Shown here piece after piece: positions 1 to 11,990 of a stretch of DNA of 64,000 nucleotides. Numbering within the stretch: position 1 is the stretch's first letter; each line of letters starts with the position of its first letter. The notes beneath the pieces are model-generated. The model worked only from the letters and a program-made list of their open reading frames with translations. It had not been told where the DNA came from and did not search any database. Location of the stretch: NCBI RefSeq assembly GCF_030272615.1, contig NC_081405.1:649923420-649987419 (forward strand), in the 5' to 3' direction. Source of the stretch: Cryptomeria japonica (lineage: Eukaryota; Streptophyta; Pinopsida; Cupressales; Cupressaceae). The translations under genes and the position numbers were made by a program.

Positions 1-720
1 TAATAGAAAATTCTTTACATAATCCATCTTCTCCTCCAAAGATTATATCATCAACAAATACTTCTATAATCAACATGTCATCATTAGTCACTTTATAGTA
101 TAAATTGTTGTCTGCATTACCTTTAGAAAAACCAATCTTCAAAAGATACATATCCAATCTTGCATGCCAAGCTCTTGGAACTTGTTTCAATCCATACAAA
201 GCTTTTCTTAACTTGCAAATTATATCTTTGTCATCTGTCAAAGAAAATCCATTAGGTTGTTCAATGTAGACTTCCTCTTCAAGATCTCCATTCAAAAATG
301 CACCTTTAATATCCATTTGATAAACTTTGTAGTTTTTGTGTGCTGCAAAAGCCAAAAATAATCTGATTGCCTCAATTCTAGCTACCGGTGTAAAGGTTTC
401 ATTGTAATCAATTTCTTCTTTCTGAGAATATCCCTTACACACTAGTCTTGCTTTATTTCTGACAACCTTACAATCTACATTAAGTTTGTTTCTAAATACC
501 CATTTGGTTCCAATTACATTTTTATCTTTAGGCCGGGGAACTAATGTCCAAGTGTTGTTTTTCTCAATTTGTTCTAATTCTTCCTCCATAGCTTTAATCC
601 AAAATTTATCTTCACATGCCTCATTAACAGATGATGGTTCAATTTGAGAAATAAGACATACATCTTCATTTTCCAATCTTCCTCTTATCATAACTCCTTT
701 GTACTTGTTTCCAATTATCT
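1..720 (-). pseudogene. TE-1 copia reverse transcriptase, partial at window edge
   Basis: Minus-strand translation gives the copia RT family (RVT_2) from its start: a W-x-x-A-M-E-E-E-L segment, N-T-W-x-L-V-P-R-P, [15 protein letters not shown], then M-D-I-K-x-A-F-L-N-G and G-L-K-Q. The catalytic box reads FVDDIIF, so both active-site aspartates remain. Its role is to copy element RNA into cDNA in virus-like particles. The C-terminal part and RNase H are cut by the window edge. In-frame stops occur upstream (near 720 and 1050), so I call it a pseudogene although this segment itself looks little damaged. Confidence 0.9.
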
Positions 721-1060
721 AAATTTCAAAATGATTCAAACTTACATACCGGGGTGTCTTTGTTTGCTGTTGTTCTTCAGTCATAGTGGAATTCTCAGAT
801 GATACCGGGGTAACTAGATCTTCATTCTGCACCAGTGGATTCAATGTAGGTTCATTTGTCAAAATTTATGTTGCCGGTTCAAACTCTATATACCTTAAAG
901 TTCCTCTGAATTGTTCATCAATCTTTAAATTTGTACTTTCAACAATTTTCTGCAATCTTTTGTTAAAACATCTATATGCCTTTCTCTTAGATTAATAACC
1001 AAGAAATATTCCTTCATCACTTCTAGGATCAAATTTTCCAATATACTCATCTCTTCTAAT

Positions 1061-1738
1061 CTAACATTTTCTTAAAAATATTCTAAAATATTTAAGAGTA
1101 GGAGTAATACCAAACCATAGTTCATGAGGGGTCTTATCGTTTTCACCTTTGATGTGAAATTTGTTGAATGTATAGACCATTGTACTGACTGCCTCTCTCC
1201 AATATACATGTGGTAGGTTTCCTTCTGATAACATACTTCTTGCTCCATCCAAGATAGTTCTATTTTTCCTTTCAACAACTCCATTATGTTGTCGTGTCCG
1301 AGGTGCTGATAGTTGTCTTCTGATTCCATTTACTTCACAGAATGTATCAAACTCCTTAGATGTAAATTCTCCTCCTTGATCTGATCTTAGACATTTGATT
1401 TTCTTACCAGTTTCATTTTCAACCATTGCTTTAAACAATTTAAACTTTCCAAGTGCTTTTGATTTTTCTCTCAGAAAAGTAACCCAACACATTCTAGAAT
1501 AGTCATCAATGATTAGCATGAAATATCTATCACCTTGTAAGCTTTTAGTTCTAGCTGGACCACATAAATCAGTGTTAATGAAATCAAGAGCATTATTGGA
1601 TTTTTCTGGAATACTTTTGAAACTAGCTCTAACTTGTTTTCCATATTGACATTCCTTACATACTGTATTGTGAGGTTTGATAGTTTTAGGTAAATCTCTA
1701 ACTACCTTAGTAGTACTGATTTTTACCATGCAATCAAA
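1061..1738 (-). pseudogene. TE-1 copia integrase core
   Basis: The open stretch of 222 codons holds the rve integrase core, which inserts the cDNA into the genome. The three acidic catalytic residues are all visible: Asp in NTDLCGP, Asp in RSDQGGEF and Glu in NGVVERKNRT. The HHCC zinc-binding part is at the amino end (VCKECQYGK). The usual copia sequence after the core (HELWFG...) is present, then a stop follows FLRKC near 1061. Bases 721-1060 are the degraded linker to the reverse transcriptase. It was part of a single gag-pol polyprotein, so the apparent start Met is not a real start. Confidence 0.9.
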
Positions 1739-2278
1739 GTTTACATGATAGAGTATTATATGTCATAGCCAACTTTCATCTATATGTGCAATTAAGCATG
1801 TCTTTTCACTGTTATTTAAATGAAAGATAATACCTCTAGTCTAATTACCGGATGTAATTTCCAAACTAGTTCTATTCATGATTTTGCATTTTCCATTTTT
1901 GAATTGTAACTAAAATCTTTTCTCAGCTAATTGACCAACACTCAAAAGATTATGATTTAATCCTTCAACATAGTAAACATTGTCTGTGTTATACTTACCA
2001 TCAAGAGATATTGTACCCTTACCTTTGATCAAACAAGCTTTGTCATCTCCAAATCTCACTAAGCCTCCATTATATTCTTGAAAGTTCAAGAATTTACCTT
2101 TGTCTCATGTCATATGATGTGAGCATCCAGAATCAATGATCCATTCATCCTTTACTTCAACTTTAGCTACCAAGGCCTATACTACGGGTTGAGCAGTAGG
2201 TGCCGGTTGATCTTCTGTTATAGCAACAAAAACCCATCCATTGTCTATTGGATCTTCATCAGAATCATCAGTCACACC
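1739..2278 (-). pseudogene. TE-1 protease and GAG-pre-integrase region
   Basis: Minus-strand reading shows a retropepsin-type active site with D-S-G followed by C-S-H-H-M-T (about 2098-2140), the usual copia protease signature, here with an intact Asp-Ser-Gly. Further downstream comes the GAG-pre-integrase segment with the L-x-V-G-x-L-A type motif and the W-L-W-H zinc-finger start near 1740-1770. Several stops interrupt it (for example near 1750, 1840 and 1910). The protease would cleave the polyprotein; with these stops it cannot be made from this copy. Confidence 0.8.
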
Positions 2279-3259
2279 TTAGTCAGCAATGTAACAAGAT
2301 TTGTCTTTATTCCTCTTAAATCTGTATCTCTGATATTCAGAGTTAGGCTTGTATGTCCTTCTAGCTTCTTCTCTTAGTCTAGCATGTCTATCAAGGCACC
2401 TTGAAGCCATATGACCAATCTTATTGTAATTAAAACATTTAAAGGGTGTTTTACCTTCATACTTACTTCCAACTAGTCCTTTAGGCATTTTTCTTACAAA
2501 TAGTGCTTCAAGTTCTTCAAGTTCTTCATTTTCTTTCTTGCTTTCTTCAAGTTCTCTTGCATAAAACGCTTTCCAATCAGACTTGTCAAATGATGGAGTA
2601 GAAGATGTTGATGCTTTAAAGGCCAAATCTATCTTTATAGTAGCAACAAGACCAAATTCTTCAATTTCAAAAGCTGAAAGTTCCCCAATCAATGTATCCC
2701 TAGTTACTGATGTATTAGGCATTGTTCTTAACTCATTTATAGCAGCAAGTTTCATTTTATATGCCGGTGGCAATCCTCTTAAAGCTTTTGAAACAATTTC
2801 ATCCTCACTTAAGGTTCCTCCATAACATTTAATACCCAAAACAATCTCATTTACTCTTTCCATAAAAGCAGAAATCCATTTATCTTCTTCCATTTTCAAA
2901 TGTTCACACCTAACCTGGAATCTTTCAAGTTTTGTAATTTTAACTGTGGAATTTCCTTCATTCAGTGTTTCCAAATGATCCCAAATAGCTTTAGCAATAG
3001 ACCTATCTAATAGTCCCATGATTTGTTGATCTAATAATGCGCTCAAAAGTGTTTCTGTTACTTTGCAATCATTTTCCTCATCTTTAGGCAAGTTGGGTGG
3101 AGTGGGCTGACTTTGAGTAGGAGTAGTATAACCATTCTTTGTAACATCCCAGATGTCCTTTCCAATGCAATTTAGATGTGTCTCCATTATGATCTTCCAT
3201 ATGTCATAGTTGGTTCCATCAAGTTTAGGACTGTCCTTCCTAAAATAGTTAGTAGACAT
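2279..3259 (-). pseudogene. TE-1 copia gag (UBN2-type capsid plus zinc knuckle)
   Basis: A 326-codon open frame begins 40-45 bp after the PBS, the expected place for gag. Residues 1-60 hold the conserved copia N-terminal pattern with DGTNYDIWK and a W-D-V segment; residues about 60-230 match the UBN2 gag capsid region (D-x-L-I-G-E-L-S-A-F-E near 190-200). Near residue 280 is a zinc knuckle, but the second cysteine is Tyr (C-F-N-Y...H...C), so zinc binding is probably lost. The frame ends in a stop just before the protease; in an intact element gag and pol would be one frame or linked by recoding. Confidence 0.88.
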
Positions 3260-3297
3260 TGGATCTCCTCAAGTTGTTAAACTTCTACAAAAGAGGA

Positions 3298-3314
3298 CTA
3301 GGCTCTAATATCAA
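3298..3314 (-). other. TE-1 primer binding site (initiator tRNA-Met type)
   Basis: On the minus strand the bases right after the LTR end read TTGATATTAGAGCC, a diverged form of TTGGTATCAGAGC, the plant initiator tRNA-Met PBS. This fixes the LTR boundary at ACA two bases before it. Confidence 0.8.
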
Positions 3315-3315
3315 T

Positions 3316-4367
3316 TGTTAGGTGCCAGAGACAACTGAGAGGTGGGGGTGAATTAGTTGTCAAATAAATTCAAACAAAAACAACTTAACCAACCAATGCT
3401 TAATACCAATAAACTAGTTTAACATGTCGATAGATAGTTTTAATAGTTAATTGTTATACCAGTAAGGATTAGAGCATGAAACATAAAGATAAAGTCATCT
3501 ACAACACATAACACCAATATTTGTACGTGGAAACCTTGTAAGGGGAAAAACCACGGTGGGAAACCTTACCCACAATCAAATGATACTACTGTAGATAGTA
3601 AGTGTACATAAATGGGGTCTGCACATGTAGAAAGGCCAAGCACCTAGAGCTCACTGCTCAATCACAAAATGGGAGTCACACTGACTACAGTTGGATGGTT
3701 AAATCCAATAAGAATGTTCTGCACAAAATAGCATCCTCATATGCTGGATTCAGTACCAGTGTAATTCTGATTGTCTTCACAAAAACCCTTCTTCAATCTT
3801 CAAATGATGTCTATGTGTATAGCTCTACTTATTCTCATATATACCTTCACACAATCCTTTTTCACTCCACCCTTGATCTTACAAATAAGATCTTACATTT
3901 ATACCATAACCTAAGTCCAATTTTAGTAGGTTTGCTCTACAAGATATTACAATAAAAACATTTTACAAACAATACAATATCCTATGCAATAACCAATTGA
4001 ACTTGTCAGCTTAATGCATTTACAACAATAATTAATCATCTCCATAGCATGCCATGCTGATTTGGAAAACATAAACCTATCGGTGTAACCCTGGACCTAT
4101 TTGTTGGTAACAACAAATATGTGAATGCTAATGTACCAATAAACAAAACTCCAGGACAAGGTTTCCACACAATGTCTTTGACATAACCAAGTATTTTCCA
4201 TATCATTCCAAGTGTCAATGATCATTATATCTTGCCGGTGTACCAGATACTAGTGACTGTGCATGAGTCGCTTGCCGGTGAATGTTGCTGATTCTCCAAA
4301 GTGTCAGAGTTGATAAGTGTTTAGTAGGTGTTGACATCAATGACAAAACCATACCAAAATACCAACA
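3316..4367 (-). repeat. TE-1 5' LTR
   Basis: The 1052-bp LTR runs on the plus strand from TGTTAGGTGCC to ACCAACA, giving TG...CA termini on the minus strand. It carries the U5 C-rich terminal motif (GAGAGGTGGGGGTGAATT on plus) and the copia LTR motif with GTGGAAACC and GGGAAAAACCAC near 3520-3560. The partner LTR is off the window, so the outer end is set only by the terminal pattern and by similarity to the ends of TE-6 and TE-8. Confidence 0.85.
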
Positions 4368-6548
4368 TACATTGTGCATAAGGGTGGACTGGGGTATAGG
4401 TTACAACCTATGGATTACAAGAGTAATGACAAGATGGTGATGTGTTTTGGAAACAATATTCCATTGAATGAGTAGGTTAGGGATGAGTATGACACAAGTT
4501 GGGGGTAGAAAACCCAAGGCAACAAAAATTTGGTTATAATAGAGCAAAAAATCAATCCTAAAAGAGCAGTTGATTGGGACTTAGAATATGTTCAAATTGG
4601 CCCTATCAAGTGTCCATTTCAAGGTCAGATAAAGGGAGAATAGGTACAGGTGGTGTAGCAATCAGCAAACCACTATGAAGCAAAAAAATCAGATGGGGCA
4701 GCAAGGCAGCAGTCTGATCCAAAAATAGGGTCAAATACATTTTGTTTTTATTCTAATACTTTTGGCAAAGTGAGTGTAGGTGATGGCAGGAAAGAGATCA
4801 CATTTGGAGACCAATCAATGAGGAGGCATTGGCCAGTTGATGGAGGCAAACTCAAGCCAAACTCTTGGGACAAGATTTTTTTTCTTTTTTGGGGAGCATG
4901 GTGTAGGTGCATTTGGAAGACCAAAGGACTCAATGAAGCCATTAATGACTTTTCAAGGTCTTAGGAATGAAGAGCCAATCACATATGATGTTTTAAGGTC
5001 TATTATGGCCTTTAATGATGAAATTTGTAATAAGTCTGTAATTTGTCCTAAAGGGCCTAGTAAGGACCTTAGGACAACCAAAAATATGTAATAGGAATTT
5101 ATGGCTTAGGGAGTCTAGAAGGGTTTAGGAAAGTTCAATAAATCATTTCATGACCTTGTGTGTCAGCAATTAAGATTTTTTTATCAAATTATGTCATTTT
5201 GTATATTTGACAAATTTGAATATTTAAAATGCAACGACTAGGTAGTTTTGGGGGGAAATTAGTTTTTAGGAGTTAAAAGCCTTAACCATGAAATTTAACC
5301 AATCTAAAGTGGTTGATATAGTTAGGGAGAAGTTATAAATGGTTGATGTAATGCTTTGTACGACAGATAATGCTGGTGTACAGACTGGGACAAGCAATAA
5401 CAATAAATTCTTGTTTTCTTGCAATTTTTTGTTGTTTTGGCTTATGCTAACTTTGTCTTGAGTGTGTATTTGAATTCCTAATGCATTGAAGAGACCTTTA
5501 ACATCTTATTTGCAAGGAATATCCACTGATAATCCATTTGTCTCAGACTTTAGACTAGTTGCATTGATTGTTCTAACAGATTTGTGCAATTTGGCATTTG
5601 ATTTGGTTGATTTACAATGAGAATGGTCATTCCATGAATGTAAAAGGCCTAATATTAATTTTATGGCATTCCTCTAACATTTAAAATAAATTAGTAATAG
5701 GTTGATGTGCAGATTGGGTGGAGAACCAGGGTGATCACCAAAATAGTGAATGTAAAAGTGGAGAAATTGCTTGCTAAGGAGCAAAAGTAGCAAATATGCC
5801 TTAAGGAGGGGCACATTTTATGATTGATAGTGTTTAGAAATGTCAAATTAAAGGTGAATACATCATAATTTGGATTGTATAGTTTTTGGAAGAGGGGTAT
5901 ATGAGAAACCCTACTTTTAAGGGTTTGTGAGAGGCTAAAATAAAGATTTTTCATCTAAGGAGGTTAAACCTTGAAAATAATTGCATTTTACTTGGTTTTG
6001 AACCATATTTGATGAATTTTGAGAGTTTGGGAGTCAAGGAGTTAAAACATTATATACTTCCTTTGTAAAATTATCATTTTTTGAGTCCAAAAATAGTGCA
6101 TAGTTATTGGACAGCATATACTTTCCAAATAAACCTTATGCAATCTTCTCATATGTTGAAGAGAAGAAAAATGGGTGTCTTAATATTTATTTTTTTTGTT
6201 TATTTTTTTGGGAGAGTTGGGAGTAAACAATTCATTTTCCTCGCTGGAGGGTCTATTAGGCAACTAGGCCTAGAAGGCTAAAAAGAGGGCTTCGCACTTA
6301 AACAAGTTCTTAGGAACACAAAATCAGTTTTAAAACCTTATTTTGAGGTATTATAAACATTCCATACCTTTGGAATCATTTGGAGAAGTATTGGTTTCCA
6401 TTTGACCTATTTGAGCCATTTGGGTGCTAGTAGGCCTAAGGGTTTGAACCTTGTATTTCTCTTATAAATATCAAAGGTTCATTTCTTACACCCTTCCTCT
6501 ACATAAATTTAACAAAAATTCCGAAGATCTCAAAATAGATAACCAAAG
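4368..6548. other. Unassigned AT-rich stretch between TE-1 and TE-2
   Basis: No ORF here has a recognisable domain and no pair of long repeats is visible. By position it should contain the 3' LTR of TE-2, which must lie to the left of the TE-2 polypurine tract. A terminus-like TTTAACA is present at about 6505-6511 but it is not next to the tract and I could not find the other end. A TATAAATGG-like string at 5334-5342 is on the plus strand. Older insertion debris is the simplest reading. Confidence 0.4.
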
Positions 6549-6587
6549 TCTCCCCCTTGATAGGAAAATCATGAATCTCTCCCCCTA
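6549..6587 (-). other. TE-2 polypurine tracts
   Basis: Two minus-strand polypurine runs, CAAGGGGGAGA (6549-6559) and CTAGGGGGAGAG (6576-6587), lie 115-155 bp after the pol stop. Repeated tracts of this form are typical of Sireviruses. They would prime plus-strand cDNA synthesis. Confidence 0.6.
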
Positions 6588-6701
6588 GAACACATAACCA
6601 AATTACTCCACCAAAGGAGCAGCACCAATTTATCAATCTGGATAAAGAGATAAGAATGTGAAGTCCACCAGATTGATGCAACTCAATGCATCTAGTTCTC
6701 A

Positions 6702-7987
6702 TCAAGAGGGGTAGATACCCCTAATTTGTCTCTCAAATAGACAAATGTATATGTAGGCAAAGGCTTAGTGAAGATATCAGCAATTTGTTCCTTTGTAGAT
6801 ACATACTCCAACTTCACTTCATCTTCACCAACTTTTTATCTCAAGTAATGATAATTGATTGACACATGTTTAGTTTCTGAATGTTTCACTAGATTATTTG
6901 ACATGTTAATAGCATTGTAATTATCACAATATATGATAGTAGGCTCATCATAAATAACTATGATATCCTTCAAAATTTTCTTCATCCAAACCACCTAAGT
7001 GTAGCTACCAGCAGCAACAATGTACTCAGCTTTAGTAGTAGATAAGGACACTGAATATTGTTTCTTACTAGCCCATGAAACCAATTTATTGACTAAAAAG
7101 AATTCTCCACTAGAGGTACTCTTCTAGCCATCAACATCACCAACCTGGAATCTTCAGCACTGTAAGCACATAACATGAAATCATCATTCCTCAGATACCA
7201 CAAACCGTAATCCACAGTCCCCTTCAAGTACCCGAATATCCTCTTCAAAGAAGTGACATGAATCTCTTTTGGATAGGCTTGATATCTAGCAACCATGCAC
7301 ACAATATGCATAATGCTTGGCCTATTTTGAGTAAGATATAGCAATCCACCAACCATAGATCTATATAAATTCTTATTAGCTTTCATAGATTCATTAGTTT
7401 TAGACAATTTGCAGCCAGTCACCATAGGAGTTCCAACTGGTTTGGAGTCATCTAACCCAAAATTCTTCAACAATTCCTTCACATATTTAGTTTGAGATAT
7501 AAAAATACCTTTTCCAATCTGTGAAATCTGCAAACCTAAGAAAAAATTCATCTCTCCTATCATAGACATCTCAAATTCTTTATGCATATCATTGACAAAC
7601 TTCATGCTCAATTCATCTTCACCTCCAAAGATAATATCATCAACAAAGACTTCAACAATCAAGATGTTATCATTATCAATCTTAAAGTGTGGATTAGTAT
7701 CAGCAATAACTTTATTAAATCTCAATTTCAGCAAATACTTATCCAATCTAGCATACCAGGCTCTAGCAGTTTGTTTCAATCCATAAAGAGTTTTCTTCAG
7801 TTTGCATACCATATCTCCATCATCTGATAATGAAAATCCATCAAGTTTCTCAATGTAGACTTTTCCCTCAAGATCACCATTTAAAAAGGTAGATTGGACA
7901 TCCATCTAATATACCTTGAAATCTTTATAGGGAGCATATGCAAGAAATAATCTAACAACTTCAAGTTTGGCTACTAGAGAAAAATTA
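6702..7987 (-). pseudogene. TE-2 copia reverse transcriptase (C-terminal part) and RNase H
   Basis: The 270-codon open piece (7093-7905) starts in the RT at M-D-V-x-S-T-F-L-N-G and includes Y-G-L-K-Q, the catalytic [11 protein letters not shown] box with both Asp residues, F-L-G-L-Q-I, and the R-P-x-I-M-H segment leading into the tether. Downstream (6702-7090) the RNase H reads with YCDNYNAIN and a K-H-V-S-I-N-Y-H-Y-L type motif, ending at a stop complementary to 6702-6704. An in-frame stop and frame change lie near 7090. RNase H would remove the RNA template. At 7987 the coding sequence stops abruptly where TE-3 starts and resumes at 16007. Confidence 0.9.
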
Positions 7988-9685
7988 TGTTGGCATTAGG
8001 CATAACTGATGCAAATGAGATTATGCAGGTGATTCAATTGAAGACTGATGACTACACCAGTAAAAGATAGAAGACTATTTGTGATGAAGAGATTGAGATT
8101 TTGTGATTAGATGACTTGATCAATTATTTGTGTTGTCATTGAAGGCAATCATTGTCAAATCATGATTACTTCTATTCCTGATGTTTTGTTATGTCATCCA
8201 AGTGATTTGGTTTACCGGAAGACAAGGTTTACCAACAAAGAACTGAAGTCTATGAAATAGGACTTTAACTGGTAAAACATAGATGTTTTGGTTGAATTCG
8301 GCGATCAACGATGATTGGTGATTCGCAGTTTGGAATAAGAACTTTTATCATGGAAAGGAGTATCCGGTAGGTATCGAAACTTGTGATGACTACCAAAAGG
8401 ATTGTTTCAAATTTTTGATTGAGTTTTGCTAGGGTTTTAGTAGGGTTTAAGGAACAGTGAAGAAATCATAAAACCGTAAATGATTTTTGTTATGGCAGGG
8501 ATCGATGGCGAGTCTACATGAATGTGGTTATATGACACAACCCGCATGAATAAATTGATTACACTTTTGGCATGATTCAAAGAACACTTTTTTTGGAAAT
8601 AGTGAAATGATTAGTGGAGTGTTTTGAGGTTTTGACTTTGGTACAAATTGGATTTTTGTGATGGGTTTCAATCAACCAACAGTTGATATTGCATTGTAAT
8701 TTGATGTAATGATCTGAGATGATCTCTTATGATTTATATTGTAATTTCATGATGTAATTAGGGTTTTGTGGCCGGCCTAGTTGAGATGGCTATTTAGGAT
8801 AGAATAGTTGATGTTTATTGTGTCGGTGGTCTTAAGAGAATGTGTTGATTCATCCAAGAGAAGTGTGATATCTACCTGAGAGTTGTAGAGTGTTGAGAAT
8901 AACTAGATCTGATTTAGCAAGTTGAGAAGTGCAAGTAACAGATCACTTTTTCACTGTTGTTCCCTAACAATTGTAGTAGGTTAAATCCCTTAACTGGGTA
9001 GGTCATAACAAGCCTTAAACATTTAAGTACCCTAATAGGGAAACTCTAAATAAGAATGGTAAATCCTCTCAGGAGGTTGATCCTAAAGATCATCAAGCTC
9101 CTAACCAGGCTGCTAGGAAAATCCCTTAACCAGGTGACTCCTAACAAGGTCTGCTCTTAACAAGGCGTATTGTAAGCTCCTAATAGGGCACTTCAAAAGA
9201 GTACAAATATTTGTGGGTGCCAACTCCTACCATGGTTTTTCCCTATTTGGATTTCCACATCAAAATATTATGGTGTTCATGTGTGGAATGATTTTCATGT
9301 GATGTTCTTGTTTATATTACATTTCATACACTATTTCTGAGTACACCGATTAAGATGTTTTATTAGATGTTTATCAAAGGTTACCAGTACTAATAAGAAT
9401 TTCTAAATAAAGTGTTTGATCTGATTGATGAGGATAATGAGTTGGTAAATGATCAAATTTATATGATTGCTTTAGTTGTGAAAGAATTGATAGATGTGGT
9501 AAAATATTTGATTAATGTAATAGCAAATCTAATAAAGAGGTTGTTAGATCTGATAAAAGAAGTTGAGATGTTTGATAAATGATTTTAGATCTGATATAAG
9601 TTTATTTTTTGTTTTAAGTTTCAATTGGTGTTAATACCGATTCACCCCTCCTCTCAGTATTAATTGGATCCTCATAGGATTAACA
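7988..9685 (+). repeat. TE-3 5' LTR
   Basis: It begins TGTTGGCATTAGG and ends AGGATTAACA, directly before a tRNA-Met PBS. It matches the 3' LTR at 14302-16006 over its length, including the R/U5 section with CTAACAAGG-type repeats (8990-9200), the motif CATGGTTTTTCCCTATTTGG (about 9231-9250) and the C-rich TTCACCCCTCCTCTCAGTATT near the end. Confidence 0.93.
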
Positions 9686-9686
9686 A

Positions 9687-9703
9687 TTGGTATTAGAGCT
9701 TTG
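9687..9703 (+). other. TE-3 primer binding site
   Basis: TTGGTATTAGAGC right after the LTR differs by one base from the initiator tRNA-Met PBS TTGGTATCAGAGC. Confidence 0.88.
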
Positions 9704-9759
9704 GTCCTCTATGTGCAAATAGCCTAACCACTTGAGGGAAAGATTATGAGGAAGTCAAG

Positions 9760-10690
9760 ATGATGAAGAAAGAGGGTCCTAAGCTCAACAAGGATAACTA
9801 CAAGATTTGGAAAGACATAATGAAAATCTATATCAAAGGTCTTGGTGCACAATATTAGAAGCAAGCTGAAACAAAATATGTTGCTCCTACTACTACTCCC
9901 TTGACACCAGATGAACTCAAAGAGAAGCAAGATAACATGAAATCCTTAGAAGCTACTGTAAGTACTTTATCTGATTCAAAATAAATTAATGTTCAAGGAT
10001 TGGAAACTACAGGTGAGGTTTGGGAAAAGTTAGATATAATCTATAGAGGAGATGAGAATGTTCAAAGAGCCAAAGAGGAAATCTTGGAGAGGAAAGTTCG
10101 ATGCCATGAGAATGCTTGAAGAAGAAAATATTGCATATTATGGTCAGAGAATCAAAGAAGTTGTTGGTGGCATAAAGAGTGTTGGAGGTAAAATGGATGA
10201 TGACACAATAGTAAGTAAAATGCTTAGAACTCTTCAACCTCAGTATGCTATAAGAGTATCTCCAATCCAAGAACTTAGATCTATTTCAAATGATAAGGTA
10301 ATTGTTGATTCATTGATTGGTAATCTTACATCTTTTGAGTTAAATAGTTATGAAAATAGTGTGATAAAATCTACTGAATCTACCTTTAAAGCTTTCGGTA
10401 CTAGTTCATTTACAAGAAAAAGAAAAGATATATGTCAAAATCATGAGTGCAGGTCAAGTCATGGAAGTAATTGGAGAAATGAAGACAATGAAGATCAAGT
10501 GATGTAACTTGAGGCACTATTAGCAAAAAGATTTCCAAGGGGCACTGGTAAGTATTAAAGAAAGCTACCTTTGAAGTGTTTCTCTTGTAGTAAAATTGGT
10601 CATATTGCTGATAACCGCCCTAACACTGATAAGAAAGAGAAGTTTAGGAGATTCAAAGGAAAGACAAGAAACATTGTTATGTTGCAGTAG
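9760..10690 (+). pseudogene. TE-3 copia gag
   Basis: The reading starts at ATG 9760 or 9763 in frame 1 with KLNKDNYKIWKDIM, the copia gag opening (DxxNYxxW), then crosses a stop after GLGAQY. A frameshift near 10050-10120 moves the frame to the open 151-codon piece at 10052-10507, which carries the UBN2-like region (S-K-M-L-R-T-L-P/Q-x-x-Y...I-x-E-L-R...D-x-L-I-G-x-L). A zinc knuckle follows near 10575-10625 (C-F-S-C...H...), with the last Cys replaced by Arg. At least three stops are visible, so this copy cannot make Gag. Confidence 0.85.
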
Positions 10691-10698
10691 ATGAAGGT

Positions 10699-11990
10699 GT
10701 GATGGATGAAGAGTTTGAAGATGAAGATGACAATGAGGAAATTAAGTTTGTAGATGTGAAGGAGGAACTGAAAAATGAAAAGGCACTAGTATCTCATGTG
10801 GATAATAGTGATGAATGCATTATAGACAATATCTGCTCACACCACATGACCAAAGATAAAAGTAAGTTCATAACCCTTGATGAATTTGATGGAGGTGTTG
10901 TTAGATTTGGAAATAACTCTCCCTACATGGTGAAAGGTAAAGGTTCAATTTCTCTAAATGGGAAGAGTAATGCAGATGATGTATATTGGGTTGATGGTCT
11001 AAAGCATAATATTTTAAGTGTTCTTTAGCTCAATGATAAAGGTTATTTGCTTGAGTTTAAAAGTGGAGTATGCAGAATTCTTGGAGGTAGTGGTGAACTG
11101 ATAGCTACCGAGAAGCAAACTAGAGGTAACTTATTCAATTGGAATAGTAATATTAATAATTGTCTAGCTACAAGAATGGAAGATAGTTGGTTATGGTATA
11201 AAATATATTGTCATGTTAATTTTGATAATTTGGTTAAAATAAGTAAGTCAAGTGTTGTAAGAGGATTGCCACAAATTGTCAAACCAGATAATGTGATATG
11301 CAAAGATTGTCAAATCGATAAGATGGCCTCTATTTCTTTCAAGAGCAAGAATTATATTTCTGAGAATATTTTAGATTTGGTACACACTGATCTCTATGGC
11401 CCTATGAGAACAAAGAGCTATTATGGTGAGAGGTATTTCATGATTTTCATCGATGACTATTCTGAAATGATGTGGGTGACATTTTTTTAAGAGAAATTAG
11501 AAGCATTTAGTAAATTTAAATCATTTAAAGCTCTAGTTGAGAGTGAAACTAGTAAGAACCTAAAGTGTTTAAGATCAGACTAGGGAGGTGAATTCACATC
11601 TAATGAATTTGTTAATTATTGTGATGAACAGGGTATCAAGAGACAGGTGTCTACTCCGAGGACACCACAACAGAATGGCATAGCAGAAAGGATAAAAAAA
11701 ACAATAGTTGAAGCTACAAGAACCATGCTATTATAAGGTGATGTATCCAAAATGTTTTGGAGAGAAACAATCAGTACTATTGTATACACTTTAAACCTAG
11801 TACTAGTGAAGAGAGGTAACAATAAGACACCCTAAAACCTATGATATGGAAAAACACCTCGTGTAAGTTATTTAAAAAATTTTGGAAGTCAATGTTTTAT
11901 TAAGAGAGATAACTATGTACTGAGAAATTTGATCCAGAATCTAATGAAGGAATTTTTCTTGGTTACTTTTCTAAGAGTAAGGCATATAAA
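10699..11990 (+). pseudogene. TE-3 protease, GAG-pre-integrase and integrase
   Basis: Frame 1 holds an acidic linker, then the protease site, which reads IIDNICSHHMT: the usual Asp-Ser-Gly is Asp-Asn-Ile, so the enzyme is probably dead. N-I-L-S-V-L and the pre-integrase domain follow (11047-11270), then the integrase zinc finger (W-L-W-Y...CHVNF, with the first His changed to Tyr) and the rve core with HTDLYGP, RSD-stop-GGEF and NGIAERIKK. The catalytic Asp, Asp and Glu are still readable, but a stop sits right after the second Asp (about 11581) and others at 11488 and 11730. Frame is lost after about 11870. Confidence 0.87.

Larger units (their letters stand above)
1..4367 (-). mobile_element. 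TE-1, Ty1/copia (Sirevirus-like) element, 3' part cut by window edge
   Basis: Read on the minus strand the order is 5' LTR, PBS, gag with zinc knuckle, protease, GAG-pre-integrase, integrase, reverse transcriptase, which is the Ty1/copia order. The RNase H, polypurine tract and 3' LTR lie beyond position 1. The PBS resembles the 3' end of initiator tRNA-Met. The frame is broken by stops, for example between gag and protease and after the integrase core, so it is not functional as it stands. The base quintet after the LTR is TACAT (4368-4372); its partner duplication would lie outside the window and cannot be checked. Confidence 0.93.
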
